A stretch of DNA of 64,000 nt from JAAXIE01 sp965204245 (GCA_965204245.1 CBDBED010000006.1:1-64000), one strand, 5' to 3'. Counted from the stretch's first letter, positions 53,976-63,932 are shown. Numbers and translations are program-made. Notes: generated by a model not told the origin, from the letters alone.

Positions 53976-55273
53976 GGCACTAGTTCTGTCAGGGTTTTAA
54001 TAGAGCGATAATTACCGTTCTCATCAATGACTGTTAAAAATACAGCGTCTGAGCCTTGGTTGTCATCCTCGTTTTCATACAGCAGGTCGAATCCATCGAG
54101 GTCGGTCTTCGCAGCCCGAATTCCTGCCAGAAAGCAGGAGCGGTCCAAGTCGCGACCACAGTTCTCCAGTCCGGCAATGACCAAGCGCCCAGCGAGATAG
54201 CCCTCCAGCGATACGAAGCCAGGCACTGCTTCAGGCTTATGCACCTTCAGCGCATCCACGTAGGATTGAACTACGGGGGGAGAGTCTTCCATCGGTATCG
54301 GGAACGGCACCACTTGAGTGACGAACACTCCCCTTCCTTCCGAACCCAAGGCTTCCGCTAAGGCGTTGCTCCCTACGAAGGAAATGTTCATGAAAACAGC
54401 GGTAATGCCCAAGTGCCTCGCCCAAAGAATCAGCTCGGCCACGGGTTCATAGGCGCCTATCACAATTATCGCTTGGGGTACAGCCCGGTTCACGTCCAGA
54501 AGCCCTGACTTGACCGCCAGCGTATTGCGCGTATAGACGCCAACGGAGGCGGGTTCCATCCCAAGTTCATCCAGCGCAGCCAAAGTGCCATGATAACCCG
54601 CCAAGCCATACGAATCGTCTTGGTACATGATACTGATTCGCTGTATTCCCAAGTCCTCCGTCAATCGGGTGACCATCTCTTTAGTCTCCTGATTGTAGGA
54701 AGCCCTGAGATTTATAACGTGCTCCAGTTCATCATCCCGGAGCAGACCGGCCCCTGTGAAGGGAGCAATATAGGGCACTCCCTTCGACTCAGCCACAGGC
54801 ACCGCTGAACGGGATGTAGGCGTGCCCACGGCCCCAATGAGCGCGAACACGCCCTCATCGTCAATCAGCCGGGTGGTGTTGGCAATGGCCGCCTCAGGTT
54901 CGTAGTAGTCGTCTTGCGACACCAATTGCAGTTGTCTACCGTGCACGCCTCCGGCATCGTTGGCCTCTTTGAAAGCAGCCTGAATTCCCAATTCCATCCC
55001 GATGCCAAGTTCCTGTGCTCTGCCGCTGAACGCAGCCGATTGACCGAAAACCACTGTGCCGTCGGTTATCCCGATCCCCAAGGGGGTTGGAGTGCTCGTG
55101 ATTGTGGGAGATGGTGACTGGGCCAGAGGGTCTTCCGCCATCCGGGCCCCGCCCGTGATGTCGACCCGTCCGAGAACGAACCACACGACGATGCTGACAA
55201 CGAAGGTAAGGAAGACCCCGCCAACTATGCCCAAGAGGAAGAGAATATCAGAAGGCAGCCGGAGTAGTCTCAC
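53972..55273 (-). CDS. membrane-anchored branched-chain-amino-acid-type binding protein
   Basis: 433 residues, GTG start. One N-terminal membrane helix (FLLGIVGGVFLTFVVSIVVWFVLG) without a lipobox, a Ser/Thr/Pro linker and a periplasmic-binding fold of the LivJ type: VVFGQSAAFSGRAQELGIGMELGIQAAF, DDEGVFALIGAVGTPTSRSAVP, ITAVFMNISFVGS. No ABC transporter genes accompany it, so it probably works as a sensor subunit. It overlaps both neighbours by 4 nt. Confidence 0.9.
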   Translation of the reverse strand: MRLLRLPSDILFLLGIVGGVFLTFVVSIVVWFVLGRVDITGGARMAEDPLAQSPSPTITSTPTPLGIGITDGTVVFGQSAAFSGRAQELGIGMELGIQAAFKEANDAGGVHGRQLQLVSQDDYYEPEAAIANTTRLIDDEGVFALIGAVGTPTSRSAVPVAESKGVPYIAPFTGAGLLRDDELEHVINLRASYNQETKEMVTRLTEDLGIQRISIMYQDDSYGLAGYHGTLAALDELGMEPASVGVYTRNTLAVKSGLLDVNRAVPQAIIVIGAYEPVAELILWARHLGITAVFMNISFVGSNALAEALGSEGRGVFVTQVVPFPIPMEDSPPVVQSYVDALKVHKPEAVPGFVSLEGYLAGRLVIAGLENCGRDLDRSCFLAGIRAAKTDLDGFDLLYENEDDNQGSDAVFLTVIDENGNYRSIKTLTELVP

Positions 55274-55689
55274 TCGTCCCTACGCTTGACCAGAATCAGG
55301 TGGTTCTTCCCCTCCTCGCGTTTATACTCAAGCCCGTCCATCATGGTGCGCACCAAGTGGATGCCCAAGCCTCCGATGTGCCGGTCGCCCAACTCGCCGC
55401 TTGTGTCGGGTACCGGCGCGTCTTCCAGCGGATCGAAGGGCCTGCCGTCGTCGGTAATCTCTATGGTCAGCGACTCATCTTCCGAGACCAGACGAATCAG
55501 GACCTCGTGGCAACCCCCTTCATGCCCATAGTTCAGGACATTAAGCCACAGTTCCTCGAGGACCAGGTTCACTTGGAATGTCAGAGCAGGAGGCCAGTCC
55601 TCTTCCTCCCCCAAATCCTCAACCGCAGCGGCCAGCCGCTCCATCTCCTCCATACGGGTCTCTACTGTTAAATCCAGCGTCGCACTCAC
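55270..55689 (-). CDS. RsbW-like anti-sigma factor kinase (HATPase)
   Basis: 139 residues, GTG start 2 nt after the phosphatase gene. GHKL ATPase boxes: LVLEELWLNVLNYGHEG (N-box), ITDDGRPFDPLED (G1) and GGLGIHLVRTMMDGLEYKREEG (G2). It would bind or phosphorylate the STAS protein and, in the usual scheme, hold a sigma factor or another effector; none is encoded in the operon. Confidence 0.92.
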   Translation of the reverse strand: MSATLDLTVETRMEEMERLAAAVEDLGEEEDWPPALTFQVNLVLEELWLNVLNYGHEGGCHEVLIRLVSEDESLTIEITDDGRPFDPLEDAPVPDTSGELGDRHIGGLGIHLVRTMMDGLEYKREEGKNHLILVKRRDE

Positions 55690-55691
55690 GG

Positions 55692-56876
55692 CTACGCCTC
55701 GCTACAGCAAAAGACTAGACATGTAATGTCGTCCGATTGGGGGGTCTCCCCAGCGAAGTCGTTGACGGCCTCAAACACAGCGTTGGTTGCCTCCTCGGGA
55801 TCATGCGGCTGGTTGGCCCCGAAGAGTTCCTGCAGGGGCTCTATGCCGAACTGGTCTCCATCTCCGTTCATGGCCTCGGTCACACCGTCGGTATAGAAAA
55901 TCACCGTGTCGCCGGGCTGTAGGGTTACGCTGGCCTGATCGAAATCATAGTCAGGAAAGACCCCTAATGCGATGCCGCCCGTAAGGGGCAGCAATTCAGT
56001 GGAGCCGTCCCGATGTACTACCAAGGGAGTGTTATGTCCGCCGTTGGCATAAGTCAGTCCCCTGGTTGCCGGATCGTATACCGCGTACAGGACGGTAACG
56101 AACATCGCACCGTCGTTGTTCTCCAAGAGCAGTTCATTGACTTCCTTCAGGGCCAGTCCCGGGTCTTCGGGGTGGCCTATGGCAGCACCCTTCAATAAGG
56201 TGCGGCTCGACATCATAAAAAGGGCTGCCGGCACCCCTTTGTCGGAAACATCCGCAACGGCAAGGCCGACCCTGTCGTCGTTCAGGTAGATTACGTCGAA
56301 GAAATCACCGCCCACGTTCCGGGCGGCCTGCATCTTTCCGAACAGACTATAGCCCGGCCCCGCCGGAAATTGGGTGGGCAGGATGGACTGCTGCATCGAC
56401 CGAGCCATGTCCAACTCGTTCTGCAGAGCCACCAGTTTGTCCCGTGACATCAGTGCTTCGCGCCATTCGGCCATGTTGCGCAGAGTTCGCTCGATAGTGA
56501 CCTGCAGATCCTCGAAGTCCAGAGGTTTGGTCACGAAATCAAACGCACCGCGATTCATTGCGGTGCGGATGTTCTTCATGTCGCCATAGGCGGAGATGAT
56601 GACGGAGCGAACATTGGGATCAACTTTGGGTATTTGCTCCAGCAGCGTCAGCCCATCCATCTGGGGCATGTTAATGTCGGAGAGAACCATGTCTATGTCC
56701 TCTTCCTGCTGGAGCACCTCCAGTGCCTCAAGGCCGTTATGGGCAAACAGGAAGTTGTAGCGCCCTGCCCTGATGCTGCGTCGCATTCGCTGAAGCATCA
56801 GGGGTTCTAAGTCCGGCTCATCGTCGACAACAAGTATTTTGTAGTTCTCTTGACCTTGCGGTTCAGCTTCTGCCAT
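55692..56876 (-). CDS. response regulator with PP2C/SpoIIE phosphatase domain (RsbU-like)
   Basis: 394 residues. A receiver domain (1-125) with phosphoacceptor Asp in MVLSDINMPQMDGLTLL and Lys in VTKPLDF, a coiled linker, and a PPM/SpoIIE phosphatase with NVGGDFFDVIYLND, GLAVADVSDKGVPAALFMM and GDTVIFYTDGVTEAMNGDG. Phosphorylation by the downstream histidine kinase would control its action on the STAS protein. The organisation is that of RsbU/RssB-type partner switching. Confidence 0.94.
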   Translation of the reverse strand: MAEAEPQGQENYKILVVDDEPDLEPLMLQRMRRSIRAGRYNFLFAHNGLEALEVLQQEEDIDMVLSDINMPQMDGLTLLEQIPKVDPNVRSVIISAYGDMKNIRTAMNRGAFDFVTKPLDFEDLQVTIERTLRNMAEWREALMSRDKLVALQNELDMARSMQQSILPTQFPAGPGYSLFGKMQAARNVGGDFFDVIYLNDDRVGLAVADVSDKGVPAALFMMSSRTLLKGAAIGHPEDPGLALKEVNELLLENNDGAMFVTVLYAVYDPATRGLTYANGGHNTPLVVHRDGSTELLPLTGGIALGVFPDYDFDQASVTLQPGDTVIFYTDGVTEAMNGDGDQFGIEPLQELFGANQPHDPEEATNAVFEAVNDFAGETPQSDDITCLVFCCSEA

Positions 56877-56977
56877 CCAACAGCACTCCTACCTTGGCTT
56901 TAGAGGTCGCGCGGCGGCGAGTCAAACCTAACCGCCGATACGTGGCCCCAGAGGCGAGGTTTCACGCTACATATTAG

Positions 56978-57316
56978 CTAGTCCTTGAAAGAAGCCAGCG
57001 CCTCGGCTTGAGTATTGTGGATAGAGATGATCTTGTCGAAACCGCTGATCTCGAAGACCTCACGGATTGGGGCCGACAACGAGCACACCGCGAACTTGGC
57101 GTTCTGGCTACGCAGATTTTTGGCCGTCAACAGAATCACCCGAAGGCCTGCGCTACTGATGTAGGAAAGTTCCTCCATGTCCAAGATGACGGCTCGTTCA
57201 TTGGCGTCTATCGCTTCTTCAAGGGCGGACTGGAATTCCCGGGCGTTGGCCCCATCCACTCTGCCGTCGGTCTTGGCTATAAGAGTATCTCCTTGTCGGT
57301 CTGTACTAACCCCCAT
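56978..57316 (-). CDS. STAS-domain anti-sigma factor antagonist (RsbV-like)
   Basis: 112 residues. STAS fold with AVILDMEELSYISSAGLRVILLTAKNLRS; the Ser of ISSAG is the phosphoacceptor. ATG 57316 was preferred over 57325 because AAGGAG then lies 9 nt upstream instead of touching the start. First gene of the operon, 101 nt before the phosphatase gene, enough for an internal regulatory site. Confidence 0.93.
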   Translation of the reverse strand: MGVSTDRQGDTLIAKTDGRVDGANAREFQSALEEAIDANERAVILDMEELSYISSAGLRVILLTAKNLRSQNAKFAVCSLSAPIREVFEISGFDKIISIHNTQAEALASFKD

Positions 57317-57909
57317 ACGGCGCATCTCCTTAAGTATTGCGATGTAGCTCCCGCCGCCACGTCTGTGGGGCCCTAACGCTCCTCCCCGGAATCGGGAGCC
57401 TCCTCTAGCCTCACAGGCTGGACACGGCGGAGTGCCGCTGGTCTCTGCCCTTACGAGGACAGCCCATTATACTCCCATTTTCGCCTATCGCCACAGCAAT
57501 AGCAGGCAATCTGTTCACAGTGGTGAATTATTCCTCTCAATGCCCCCATTAAGATACACACTTCCAAAGGCTTCTGTCCATGAACTTATGAGACACTTAC
57601 AAATCGGCCCGTGCCCTCCGGCGACATTGCCGTTGGTTGCAAACCTATTTCCTCATACCCCATATTGTGTTATGTGTCAACCCCAATCCACTACATCTTG
57701 GTGGTCCATCGAACACATTATGTTGGCGCCCATTCCATCCTTCGCAATTCAGGGCGCAGCCCCTTGCCCACGGCACCCCGCAGTCCAAGGGCTACGCAGG
57801 GCCTCTTGACACCGTCCACTGACGCAAAAGTCATGCCCTTTTCCGCACGGACGTATACTATGTGAATTCAGATTTCCCTTGGCAATGCCAACGTGACAGG
57901 GAGGATGCG
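57317..57909. other. 593-nt gene-free region between divergent genes
   Basis: No CDS can be supported here: the open frames are short, overlapping and without recognisable composition. The minus strand has TATAAT at 57471-57466, a plausible -10 for the eight-gene operon (no good -35). On the plus strand TATACT lies near 57853, about 57 nt before the amine oxidase ATG. The middle of the region is AT-richer than the genes either side. Confidence 0.5.
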
Positions 57910-59039
57910 ATGCCCGGCTATGACACTATTGTCCTCGGAGTAGGCGGAATGGGCAGCGCTGCCATCTATCATCTCGCGCGGCGGGGTCAAAAAGTGCTGG
58001 GGCTCGACAGCCATGACATACCCAACGTCATGGGCTCATCCCACGGAGTCACCCGCATCATACGGCTCGCCTACTGTGAACATCCTTCCTATGTCCCTCT
58101 CCTGCGCCGCGCTTTCGAGCTATGGCATGAATTGGAGCACGAGGCCCAAGAGCCACTTCTCATAACAACGGGCTCCCTCGACATCGGCCCCGAGGGAAGC
58201 ATGGTGTTCCAAGGCTCCCTCGAGTCCTGCGAGCTTCACGGCTTGCCCTACGAGGCCCTCTCCGGGCGTGAGATCAACCGACGCTTCCCCGGCTACAACA
58301 TGCCCGAAGACCTCCACGCAGTACACCAGCCCGATGGCGGCTTCGTGCTCCCCGAGCGTTGCATCGTGTCCTACGTAAACGCCGCCATCAGTGCCGGAGC
58401 CGAAGTCCACGGCCAGGAGAAAGTGGTGTCTTGGGAGCCGGACGGCGAGGGCGTGCGTGTGCGCACTGCCCGCGAGACCTATACCGCCCAGCGACTGATC
58501 CTGAGCGCAGGAGCTTGGCTCCCACCCTAGCGCCACTGCTGCAGCCCGTCGTCCAACCCGAGAGGCAGGTTATGGGATGGTTCCAGCCCACCAACCCTGA
58601 CACCTTCAAACCCGACCAATTCCCCGTATTCAACCTCATGGCCGAGGAGGGCAGGTATTACGGCCTGCCTGTATATGGAGTGCCCGGCCTGAAGGTGGGC
58701 CGCTACCACCACCTAGAGGAAGCCATACACCCCGAAACCATGGACCGCGAACCCAACCAGCGTGACGAGGAGACATTGCGCGTCCTGCTCCGCCGCTACT
58801 TCCCTCAAGCCGACGGACCCACCATGGCCCTCAAGACCTGTATATTCACCAACACCTCCGACGAGCACTTCGTCATCGACCTGCATCCCGAAGCCCCGCA
58901 GGTGGTGCTTGCCACAGGCTTCTCTGGCCACGGCTTCAAGTTCTGCAGCGTGATGGGCGAGGTGTTGGCCGACCTAGCACAGGACGGGACCAGCAGGCAC
59001 GACCTCTCCCTGTTCCGTCTGGACCGCTTCACTCAATAG
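57910..59039 (+). CDS. FAD-dependent amine/sarcosine oxidase-like protein, frameshifted
   Basis: A monomeric sarcosine oxidase / N-methyltryptophan oxidase-type flavoprotein: GYDTIVLGVGGMGSAAIYHLARRG (FAD site) and SSHGVTRIIRLAY, then VLATGFSGHGFKFCSVMGEVLADLA at the C-terminus. The frame breaks at 58521-58523, where one missing C (CCC for an expected CCCC) would restore GAWLPTLAPLLQP; 376 residues in all. This is the only deletion-type indel in the window. ATG 57910 follows GGGAGGATGCG. Confidence 0.85.
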
Positions 59040-59120
59040 TGCCATCGCAAATATTCACCGGATTAAGATGTAACCGATGTTATACTCAAGGGGTTTCTTC
59101 ATTCGTTCGACAAAGAGGGG

Positions 59121-60074
59121 TTGGTGGCAGCCGGAGAAGCCATTCGTTGTGAACACCTGACGAAGCGTTTCGGCAGTTTCACCGCCGTCGACAACCTCAG
59201 TCTGACCATTGAGGAAGGCGCATCCTTCGGATTCCTTGGCCCCAACGGCGCAGGGAAGACTACCACCCTACGGTTGTTCACCGGTCTCACCAACCCCAGT
59301 GAAGGACACATGTGGGTTGGCGGTGAGGACGTTTCGGGCCAGTCCCTCGACCTTCGCTCCCAAGTCGGATACCTGCCCGAATCCCCCGCCTTCTACGGCT
59401 GGATGACTGGCCGGGAATTTCTCGAATTCACGGGAGACCTCTACGGAATGCCCCGCCCGGAGACTCGCGCCACCGCAGCCCGCCTTCTCGAGGAAGTGGA
59501 CTTGGTCGAGGCAGCAGACCGCAAAGTGCGCGGTTACTCTCGCGGAATGCAGCAGCGCCTTGGCTTGGCCCAAGCCCTCATGCACGAACCTAGGGTCCTC
59601 TTTCTCGACGAGCCTGCCTCCGCCCTCGACCCCATTGGCCGTCGCGACATGCTGGAGACCATCAACTCCCTGCGCGGACGTACCACCATATTCATCTCCA
59701 GTCACATCCTCGCCGATGTCGAACGTATTTGCGACCGCGTCGCCATCATCAACCACGGCAAGCTCGTCACCTCCGGCTCCATTGACGAACTGCGCAACCA
59801 GCAGGGACGGTCTCTCTTCTTGGTGCAGGTGGAACAAGACCCGGCTTCGTTGGTAACTCGGCTACAAGAATCTCCATGGGTGTCATCGGTAGAAGCGGCA
59901 GACGCCAATGGCTTCCATGCCCTGCGGGTAGAAGCCGGAGACTTGGACACAGCCAAGACCCAACTACCCAGGCTGGTCTACGAGAGCGGACTCACTATGT
60001 TGAAATATGAACTCATGTCCGCCAGCCTTGAAGATGTCTTCATGGATCTCGTGGGACCCGGAGGGCCAGCCTGA
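59121..60074 (+). CDS. ABC-2 type transporter ATP-binding protein
   Basis: 317 residues, GTG start after AGAGGGG. Complete NBD: Walker A GPNGAGKTTTL, signature YSRGMQQRLGLAQAL, Walker B VLFLDEPASALDP, H-loop ISSHILADVERICD. The C-terminal ~90 residues form the DUF4162-like extension often found in drug or polysaccharide exporters of this type. Its stop overlaps the permease start by 1 nt (TGATG). Confidence 0.95.
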   Translation: MVAAGEAIRCEHLTKRFGSFTAVDNLSLTIEEGASFGFLGPNGAGKTTTLRLFTGLTNPSEGHMWVGGEDVSGQSLDLRSQVGYLPESPAFYGWMTGREFLEFTGDLYGMPRPETRATAARLLEEVDLVEAADRKVRGYSRGMQQRLGLAQALMHEPRVLFLDEPASALDPIGRRDMLETINSLRGRTTIFISSHILADVERICDRVAIINHGKLVTSGSIDELRNQQGRSLFLVQVEQDPASLVTRLQESPWVSSVEAADANGFHALRVEAGDLDTAKTQLPRLVYESGLTMLKYELMSASLEDVFMDLVGPGGPA

Positions 60075-60844
60075 TGGAAGGCTTCCTCGCACTACTTCGC
60101 AAGGAGCTTCTGGAGCAACGCCGCACTTGGAGGTTTGTCGGGACTGCGGCAGTCTTCACCGCAGTGGCCTTGCTCACCATCCTCATTCCTCTGATTGTCT
60201 CATTGGTGCTGGGAAGCGATCGAACAGCCGAGGATGTGCGGGGCCTCCTATACGTGTTCGGCATCACCCTAGTCACTCTGGGCACACTGGTGTCCATCAT
60301 CGTCGCCATGGGACTGCTGGCCAACGAGCGAAGCACGGGCACCGCCGGCATGACACTGAGCAAGCCTGTCACCCGGGCCGCCTTCGTGCTGGTGAAGCAC
60401 CTCGGCTTGGCCTTTACTCTCCTAGCATCCCTGTTCATTGCTATAGTCGTGGCCTACCTGTTGGCCTTGGCCTTCTTTGGCGACCCTGGATTCCCCGGAT
60501 ACCTCTTGTACATGGCGACCGTCGGTCTCTGGATAGTCTTCATGGGCTCCGTGACCCTGTTCTGGAGCAGTATGTTCCGCAGGCAGATAGTAGCGGCTGG
60601 CTTGGCAGCAGTGATCTTCTTCGCCCAGTTCCCCTTATCGGCCATACCCCACACAGGCAATTACTGGCCTGTGAATGGTCCGGAATGGGGAGCCGCGCGC
60701 ATGGAAGAGAGCGTCCTGTTTGGAGAGGTCGGCCCGGTGAATTCCGATGCTGACGACAGGTGGCCAGCCCTGGTTATCAGCTTGGGAGGAATTGCACTGC
60801 TGAGTGTGGGCGCTTGGGCAGTTTTCCGCCGGCAGGAACTCTAG
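60074..60844 (+). CDS. ABC-2 type transporter permease
   Basis: 256 residues with six hydrophobic segments, starting GFLALLRKELLEQRRTWRFV (the usual amphipathic entry helix of ABC-2 permeases), ending in RRQEL. Overlaps the ATPase gene by 1 nt and surely pairs with it. Substrate unknown; lipids, antibiotics or polymers are typical. Confidence 0.93.
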   Translation: MEGFLALLRKELLEQRRTWRFVGTAAVFTAVALLTILIPLIVSLVLGSDRTAEDVRGLLYVFGITLVTLGTLVSIIVAMGLLANERSTGTAGMTLSKPVTRAAFVLVKHLGLAFTLLASLFIAIVVAYLLALAFFGDPGFPGYLLYMATVGLWIVFMGSVTLFWSSMFRRQIVAAGLAAVIFFAQFPLSAIPHTGNYWPVNGPEWGAARMEESVLFGEVGPVNSDADDRWPALVISLGGIALLSVGAWAVFRRQEL

Positions 60845-60871
60845 ACGAAGCACACGGCTGGGTGAGGCCGC

Positions 60872-60910
60872 CCTTGGAGGGCAGGCCAAGCAGAGGCTAG
60901 CCCTCCAAGG
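60872..60910. terminator. candidate bidirectional terminator between convergent genes
   Basis: CCTTGGAGGGC (60872-60882) and GCCCTCCAAGG (60900-60910) form a perfect 11-bp stem around a 17-nt loop. It overlaps the last codons of the convergent hydrolase gene. No T-tract on either side, so termination would need Rho or the hairpin alone. Confidence 0.45.
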
Positions 60911-61769
60911 ACTCCAGAAACTCCGTGATAACCCGTCCCAGCTCCTCCGGCTGGTGGTACCCGATGTCATGACTCGTATCGGATATCCAGTGCACTTGGC
61001 AGTCTTCAATCACCCGTGATGCCATTGCGACCTGCTCCCGCCGCATGATGGCGAACTCGCTGTTGGCCCGCTCCGGCCGGGGCTCCGCAGGAATAATCAG
61101 GGTCGGTCTTTGCACGCTCGGCAGCACCTTCGAGGCTGGCTCGTCCCACATCTGTCGTATCACTTGAGCGTGGTTCTCCGGCCGCAGGATATCCTGTATC
61201 TGCCCATCCTCATCCTCATACACCATCGACAGGACTATCCCTTCCAACTGGTCGCTCCAGCAGTCTGACAACTGCTGCCGCAGCCGCCCAAGGAACTCCT
61301 CCTTCGTGCCGGTGACATCCCGGGGACGCACCCTGTTGCGGAAAGCCTCCCAAGTCGCGCCGGGGCGTATAGTCCCATCTTGGAAGCCTCCATCTATGAG
61401 CACCGCACCTTTCACCCTGTGAGGATGGCGCACCGTGAGGTTGCTCGCAACATGTCCTCCCCAGGAATGCCCCAGCACCGCTGCCTTCTCGATTCCCAAA
61501 TAGTCCATCAACCGGGCCACGTCCCCTGCCAGCGTCTCCCAGTCATACCCGCTGCTTGCCTGCGTCGTCCTGCCGTGCCCTCGCTGGTCCGGCGAGATCA
61601 CACGGAACCGTCCTCGCAAGAACGGCGCTACCAAGTCATACCAGTGGCCCGAAGATGCCAACCCGTGCAGGGCCATCACCGGCGGTCCGTCCCCGCCCCA
61701 GTCCATATAGCGCATTGTGAGGTCCCCGATCTCCGCCCAGCTATCTTGGGGCACACCCGCACCGGTCAT
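60897..61769 (-). CDS. alpha/beta hydrolase
   Basis: 290 residues. Cap and core typical of epoxide-hydrolase/esterase relatives: VMALHGLASSGHWYDLVAPFL (oxyanion HG), VLGHSWGGHVASNL with the nucleophile Ser, and a catalytic His in SDTSHDIGYHQPEELG. ATG 61769 has GGAGG five bases upstream; an earlier GTG lacks such spacing. Hydrolyses an ester, lactone or C-C bond of unknown identity. Confidence 0.92.
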   Translation of the reverse strand: MTGAGVPQDSWAEIGDLTMRYMDWGGDGPPVMALHGLASSGHWYDLVAPFLRGRFRVISPDQRGHGRTTQASSGYDWETLAGDVARLMDYLGIEKAAVLGHSWGGHVASNLTVRHPHRVKGAVLIDGGFQDGTIRPGATWEAFRNRVRPRDVTGTKEEFLGRLRQQLSDCWSDQLEGIVLSMVYEDEDGQIQDILRPENHAQVIRQMWDEPASKVLPSVQRPTLIIPAEPRPERANSEFAIMRREQVAMASRVIEDCQVHWISDTSHDIGYHQPEELGRVITEFLESLEG

Positions 61770-61847
61770 GTTTTCCTCCACGTTCTTAACGACGACAATA
61801 AGGACGCTAGTAAGAGAAGTCCGCAGTTAATCCGGGAACCTTCAGCT

Positions 61848-62543
61848 CTACACGTCCGCCGGCAAACTCTCGCCCGGCTTGAACACCTGCCACCCGTCTC
61901 GCCATGATTCACGATAGACAGTCACGTTCCCTGACCCCACCACACGCCAACTACCCGGGTTCCCCAAGCAGCCCGCCCTCGCATCGACCCCCAAAATCGT
62001 CAGGCCCGCCGGCGCACTATCCCGCAGCTCACGCCAAGTCTCCTCCGGGTCACGCCGCTCATGGTGTGGCAGCACTCCCACGCCCGTCACCACCCCCAAG
62101 CCCTCGACCCAGCCGCCACTGGAAGGACGCCTCATCATGCTCCCCATCACCATGGCCCCCGCGCTGGACCCGGCCAATACAGCACCGGCTGCACTGGCCT
62201 GTAGCACGGCTTCCATAAGGGGAGAATCTCGCAGGGTGGAAAGCAGGTGGTCGGGGTTACCGCCTGTGAAGTATATCACTCCCGCCCCGGCGACCTGCTC
62301 CACCAGCTTGGGGTCGCGGGCATCATCCGCATTCAGCGCCATCAGGGCTGAGGCATCGCCTCCCAGTGCCCCAAAATGGGTAGTCCCGTCGTTTGCTGCC
62401 TTGGCGGGTCCCGTTAGTTGCGCCGTCGGAACAATCAGCACCTTGGCAGGACTCTGGCCCGAGGCGCGCATGATTTCCCGGTCCATCTCTTCACAGCCAA
62501 CCCTGAACTCCTCGCCGCCTGCCAGCCCGATCTGTCCCGCCAT
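61848..62543 (-). CDS. peptidase S51-like / type 1 glutamine amidotransferase-like protein
   Basis: 231 residues. The nucleophile elbow AGSSAGAMVMG (Ser) follows a VIYFTGGNPDHLLSTL block, as in cyanophycinase and dipeptidase E; a later LGVDARAGCLGNPGSWRVVG may supply other residues. It would cleave an acidic dipeptide or polymer. No signal peptide is visible. GGAGGCGGGC precedes the ATG. Upstream on the minus strand a TACAAT near 62594 may be its -10 element. Confidence 0.88.
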   Translation of the reverse strand: MAGQIGLAGGEEFRVGCEEMDREIMRASGQSPAKVLIVPTAQLTGPAKAANDGTTHFGALGGDASALMALNADDARDPKLVEQVAGAGVIYFTGGNPDHLLSTLRDSPLMEAVLQASAAGAVLAGSSAGAMVMGSMMRRPSSGGWVEGLGVVTGVGVLPHHERRDPEETWRELRDSAPAGLTILGVDARAGCLGNPGSWRVVGSGNVTVYRESWRDGWQVFKPGESLPADV

Positions 62544-62713
62544 ATAGCCCGCCTCCTTCTCGTGTCACCTTCAAACGGATAGCAGTGCCAATTGTAGCAA
62601 AGACCTGGCCTCACCAATCCTGCGGTTGGCACCTACCTACCTGCGGTGTACGATTGGGTCTTCACCCCCACCTGCTATCCAGTCAGTATTAGCAGCAAGA
62701 AAGGGGCACCCGC

Positions 62714-63853
62714 TTGAGGGTACTGTTCTTGACCCCCTATTTTCGCCCCTATTTGGGCGGTATTGAGCGGGCCATTGAGCAACTTTCCCTGCAACTCCTC
62801 CGCTCCCAGGAAGTCGACGAAATCGGCGTTCTCACCACCAAGTACGCCTTCCCTCGCATACCCCAGCCCGACTGGCCAGACCGCGACGTCACCGAGGACG
62901 GCATACGCATATGGAGGCTCGACGGCTTCCCCCGGCGTGCTCCCCCCTACTTCTCCGTGCCACTTGTCTGGTTCCCGCCCTCACAGGTAAACCGCTACCT
63001 CAGGGAATTCGACCCCGATATCATCCATTTCGTGGGCGACGGCTGGTTCTGGGGCCACTTCTGGAGTTGGTTCCATTACAGGGGCCGCGCCAAGTTCATC
63101 TTCACCCCGTCCTTCCATGTCCTGCCCCTGTCGAAGCAGTGGCTGCGTCCGATCAATAGCTTTATCTGCCGACGCATGGACCGCGTTGTTCCCCTTACCA
63201 CCCTCGAGTTGGAGGCGGTGCGCCGGGCATACTGGATACCCGAGCGCAAAATGGAGATCATCGGCTGGGGCGCATCCGAAACCGGCGTCTCCTCAGAGGC
63301 AAGCTCCAGCGACACACTGACCCTGCTGTGTGTCGGCAGACTCGGACGCCACAAGGGACAGATGTGGCTCTTGGAAGCCTATCGCCTCGCCCGTAAGAGG
63401 TTCACCAAGCCCGTCCGCCTCGTCCTCATCGGGCGCGACGAAGGAGACGAAGAGGCCATACGCGACCTCGTCTCCTCCTCCGGCATGCAATCCGAGGTGG
63501 TCATCACCGGCGAGGTGTCCGATCAGGAACTCGCCGAGTGGTACGCAGCCTCCGATGTCTTCGTCCTCTTCTCCCACTATGAAGCCTTCGGCTTGGTATA
63601 CGCTGAAGCCATGCTCTACAACCTTCCAGTCCTCACCCACGACGTGGGCGCCAACCGCGAGGTCCTAGCTCAGGGGGCGGTCATCACCCCCCGTTTCGAC
63701 CAGCACGGAGCTGTCGAGGGCTTAATCCGTTTGGTCAACGACGACGACTTCCGCATCCAGTTGGGACGCCAAGGCCGCGACTATGCCTTGGAGCACCTGA
63801 CGTGGTCCGCCGTGGCCCGGAAATACCTCGACCTCTACCAAGCAGCCTCCTGA
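62714..63853 (+). CDS. glycosyltransferase family 4
   Basis: 379 residues, TTG start with AAAGGGG ahead. GT-B fold: TPYFRPYLGGIERAIEQL at the N-terminus, then VGRLGRHKGQMWLLEAY and the donor-binding EAFGLVYAEAMLYNLPVLTHDVGANREVL (E-x7-E). It transfers a sugar to a lipid, polysaccharide or natural product. No other envelope genes are in view to the right except the partial start at 63989. Confidence 0.94.
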   Translation: MRVLFLTPYFRPYLGGIERAIEQLSLQLLRSQEVDEIGVLTTKYAFPRIPQPDWPDRDVTEDGIRIWRLDGFPRRAPPYFSVPLVWFPPSQVNRYLREFDPDIIHFVGDGWFWGHFWSWFHYRGRAKFIFTPSFHVLPLSKQWLRPINSFICRRMDRVVPLTTLELEAVRRAYWIPERKMEIIGWGASETGVSSEASSSDTLTLLCVGRLGRHKGQMWLLEAYRLARKRFTKPVRLVLIGRDEGDEEAIRDLVSSSGMQSEVVITGEVSDQELAEWYAASDVFVLFSHYEAFGLVYAEAMLYNLPVLTHDVGANREVLAQGAVITPRFDQHGAVEGLIRLVNDDDFRIQLGRQGRDYALEHLTWSAVARKYLDLYQAAS

Positions 63854-63932
63854 ATCCCAACTTTTGGCACCTGATATATGAGTCCCGCAACAAGGCCTCT
63901 CAGGCAGACCTGCGAGCCATGATGGATTCCCA

